Positions 5,099 through 7,015 of a stretch of DNA of 7,015 nucleotides are shown piece after piece. This DNA comes from Pseudomonadota bacterium (GTDB lineage Bacteria > Pseudomonadota > Gammaproteobacteria > JAKAQQ01), in contig JAJZNM010000097.1 in assembly GCA_021852325.1 (NCBI GenBank), forward strand, positions 1 to 7,015, given 5' to 3'. The translations under genes were made by a program, and so were the position numbers. Below the pieces are notes generated by a model that saw nothing but the letters and a program-made list of their open reading frames with translations, ran no database searches and was not told the DNA's origin. Numbering within the stretch: the first letter of the stretch is position 1; every line of letters starts with the position of its first letter.

Positions 5099-6192
5099 CT
5101 GGGCTCCACAGCAAGTGCAAACGTGGCCATCTGCCGGACTTCGGGCCGCTCATCGTGCAGCCGCTCCAGCAAGGCCTGGTGCCCGGCGGCAGACAGGTGC
5201 ATGAGGGTCTGGGCGGCTGCGTAGCGGACGTTGAAATCCGGAGAGGCCAGCTGCTCGCTCACCGGTGCCACAATCTCGGCTCCGCAGCTTTCTGCGGCGC
5301 GGATGGCCGCGATGTTCAGCATGAGGTCGGGGGCCCCGATGTGTTCGCCGATGATCGGGTCACAAAGCCCCATGCTCTGGAGGCTCCTCAGCGTGGCCGC
5401 AATCAGCCGCTCGTTGTTCTGGAGACGGGCCACGTTCACCAGCGTGTCCTTGATCGACGTGAGCCGTTCCTTGCCGATGGCGAGGATCAGGGCCAGATGG
5501 TGCTGCTCGTCGGCCCGGTGGTCGCGCAGGCAGTACTCCAGGACGGCATTCAGCCGTTCGGGTGCAACCCCCTGCTGTTGGAGCGACTGGATCGCATTCC
5601 GGAACATCCCTTCGCAGTAGCCTGTCGAGAGGTCCGGGCGGGAGGCGGTGAGGTCGAACAGGACCTTCACATGGGACGGCTCGCTGAGGAGCTGGGTCCC
5701 CGCATACAGGCAGATCCCGAAGATTTTCATGTTCTCTTCGGCGTAGGCGAACGTGATCACGGGATCAAAGAGTTCGGGCAACCGGAGGTCACCGCAGGTG
5801 CAAATGCCGCGGTATCGCTCTGCCCAGTCCACAGCCTCGAGCGCGGCAAGCGCCACTGCCGCGGCACCGGTCTTCCGGACCGCCTCGAGAACAGTCGGGG
5901 CTGTCTGGCCGGTGGGACCCAGCTTTTTCGTGAGCGCCGTCCCCAGTGCGGAGGCTTCCTCGAGATGACGCACCTCGTGCAGGTGCGCGGCGCCGCCGGC
6001 GAGAAGCTCGGTGAGCGCGCGCTCCTCGCGGTCGACTTCCTGCCGGAACTGGCGCACCCGGGCCAGGGCATGCCGTTTGTGGAGACCCAGGCTGATGAAG
6101 AGCGCCACGATCGACACGACAAAGACCAGGATGACCACCCAGAGCAGCGCCACGGTCAAATAAGGGAATACCGACATGTCGAGCGTGTGCAT
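5095..6192 (-). CDS. Membrane-anchored HEAT-repeat-like protein
   Basis: A 365-residue protein with one N-terminal membrane helix (about 11-36) followed at once by a basic stretch (HKRHALARVRQFR), so by the positive-inside rule the large remainder is cytoplasmic. After a charged helical linker (about 45-90) the protein is all-alpha. The clearest HEAT-type pairs are at 289-310 (LMLNIAAIRAAESCG), 312-336 (SPDFNVRYAAAQTLMHL) and 340-362 (ERPEVRQMATFALA); earlier repeats are diverged. Residues 130-134 contain a CxC. The ATG sits directly after the TAG of the YaiO-like gene, with GGAGG six bases upstream, and its stop overlaps the glycosyltransferase start by four bases. HEAT arrays usually mediate protein-protein contacts, so it may dock partners onto the synthase; this role is inferred from its place. 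Confidence 0.82.
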   Translation of the reverse strand: MHTLDMSVFPYLTVALLWVVILVFVVSIVALFISLGLHKRHALARVRQFRQEVDREERALTELLAGGAAHLHEVRHLEEASALGTALTKKLGPTGQTAPTVLEAVRKTGAAAVALAALEAVDWAERYRGICTCGDLRLPELFDPVITFAYAEENMKIFGICLYAGTQLLSEPSHVKVLFDLTASRPDLSTGYCEGMFRNAIQSLQQQGVAPERLNAVLEYCLRDHRADEQHHLALILAIGKERLTSIKDTLVNVARLQNNERLIAATLRSLQSMGLCDPIIGEHIGAPDLMLNIAAIRAAESCGAEIVAPVSEQLASPDFNVRYAAAQTLMHLSAAGHQALLERLHDERPEVRQMATFALAVEPR

Positions 6193-7015
6193 CTACCACC
6201 TCCGGGTGAGCGACACGTAAAGCCCCCGCCGGTCATAGAGACCCGAACGGTGCTCGTCGAAGATGGCCACGTTGAGGGAAAGCTGGTGCGTGAGTTCAAA
6301 CACTTCGCCCAGGGTCACGCCGTAGCTCGGGGTACGCAGGATGGCGTTCTGCACGATCAGCTGCTCCCCTGCCTCGCCGGCCGTGAGGTAGAGGTACGTC
6401 TTGTTGATCCCGCCGTGGAACCACTCGGGTGCCACGAGGATGCTGTAGGCATTGGTTTCCGGCACGTAATAAAGACCGGTCTCGAGGTGCAGGTTCTGGG
6501 CCGGGTAGAATCCCACGCCCCCGAAGAGCACGTTGGCTACGGCATTTGAAAAAATGAGGTGCCGCACACGGACGTCCAGGGAAAGCGCTCCCACGCTCTT
6601 CGACAGGGCCACCCCAAAACTCTCATCTGCCAGGATGGTGTTGTTCGGACTGTAACCGACCGAAAACTCCCCCGAAAAGCCGGAACCGAGGGCGGTGTAG
6701 TCATCGAGGCTGTAGCTCTCGGCGGTCTCACCGAACCGGTGGATGCGCTGGGCGCTTGCCACGAGGATCCCGCCGACCAGAGGGAAACCCGCCTGGATCC
6801 CGAAGAGGTTGTCAGACGGGTAGGCGCCGGTCGAGTCGGCCACGCCGCCATCCAGGGTGACGAAGTGGCGATAGAGCCTCGTGACGCCCGGTCCCAGCGA
6901 ACCCCAAACCAGGGCCTGCTCCTGCGGGTTGAGATTGGCCAGTTCGCTTCGGGCCATTCCGGATCGGCCGGCCTGGACATGGGTCACGACCGCTGCCACG
7001 GCGAGTCCCGGGTCC
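6193..7015 (-). CDS. YaiO-like outer-membrane beta-barrel protein (N-terminus outside window)
   Basis: At least 273 residues; the frame is open to the right edge, and although a GTG exists at 6999 the upstream sequence (DPGLAVAA) reads as protein, so the gene probably begins beyond the window. The first part visible (about 3-45) is helical, with AVVTHVQAGRSGMARSEL resembling the end of a TPR-type region. From about residue 50 the protein is a run of alternating amphipathic strands rich in Gly and aromatic residues (for example FSGEFSVGYSPNN, HLETGLYYVPET, YSILVAPEWFHG), ending in GLYVSLTRRW with a C-terminal aromatic, typical of outer-membrane barrels. The pattern resembles the YaiO barrel family. 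It is the most upstream operon gene visible and likely serves as an outer-membrane component or export pore for the glycan made by the downstream synthase. In E. coli yaiO also neighbours a GT2 gene (yaiP). Confidence 0.78.
   Translation of the reverse strand, partial: DPGLAVAAVVTHVQAGRSGMARSELANLNPQEQALVWGSLGPGVTRLYRHFVTLDGGVADSTGAYPSDNLFGIQAGFPLVGGILVASAQRIHRFGETAESYSLDDYTALGSGFSGEFSVGYSPNNTILADESFGVALSKSVGALSLDVRVRHLIFSNAVANVLFGGVGFYPAQNLHLETGLYYVPETNAYSILVAPEWFHGGINKTYLYLTAGEAGEQLIVQNAILRTPSYGVTLGEVFELTHQLSLNVAIFDEHRSGLYDRRGLYVSLTRRW

Noticed and set aside
5155..6549. Long plus-strand open frame of 464 codons
   Set aside because: It lies antisense to the HEAT gene and the end of the barrel gene, both of which have coherent domains, Shine-Dalgarno sites and coupled starts. 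Its translation has no recognisable domain; long antisense frames are common in GC-rich DNA.
1..7015. CRISPR array, tRNA/rRNA gene, insertion sequence or attachment site
   Set aside because: I looked for regularly spaced repeats, cloverleaf-like segments, transposase motifs and terminal inverted repeats with flanking duplications, and saw none.

Overview
This is a GC-rich stretch from a Gram-negative bacterium, most likely a proteobacterium. The Gram-negative call rests on an outer-membrane beta-barrel protein, a TonB-plug-like exported protein and Shine-Dalgarno-led operons. The species cannot be fixed from the sequence alone.

Left edge (1-680): a HipBA-type toxin-antitoxin module on the minus strand. 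A HipA-family N-terminus runs off the left edge, preceded by an overlapping XRE/HTH antitoxin-repressor that starts at a GTG. Upstream of the repressor is an AT-rich control region. It holds a good sigma70-like promoter, a perfect 12-bp inverted repeat whose arms flank that promoter, a palindrome over the -10, and a further AGAGCAT palindrome. This is a probable autoregulatory operator array.

Middle (680-2600): about 480 bp without a convincing gene, then two plus-strand genes. The first is a double zinc-ribbon (zf-TFIIB-like) protein starting at TTG. The second is a predicted exported protein that resembles the plug domain of TonB-dependent receptors but ends where the barrel should begin. 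About 57 bases of the second gene read better in another frame, as if two compensating indels are present.

Right part (2599-7015): a minus-strand, tightly coupled operon. In transcription order it encodes (1) a YaiO-like outer-membrane beta-barrel protein, cut by the right edge; (2) a membrane-anchored HEAT-repeat-like protein; (3) a PgaC/BcsA-like processive family 2 glycosyltransferase; (4) a membrane-anchored dual-specificity-type phosphatase with HCxxGxxR; and (5) a 140-residue protein with four predicted membrane segments. The first four genes have start/stop contacts of 0 to 4 bases. The layout suggests an envelope polysaccharide synthesis and export system: synthase in the inner membrane, barrel in the outer membrane, HEAT protein as possible scaffold, phosphatase as possible regulator or processing enzyme. 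E. coli likewise places yaiO beside the GT2 gene yaiP, but the HEAT and phosphatase partners here are different. The polymer and the function of the whole are not known from sequence.
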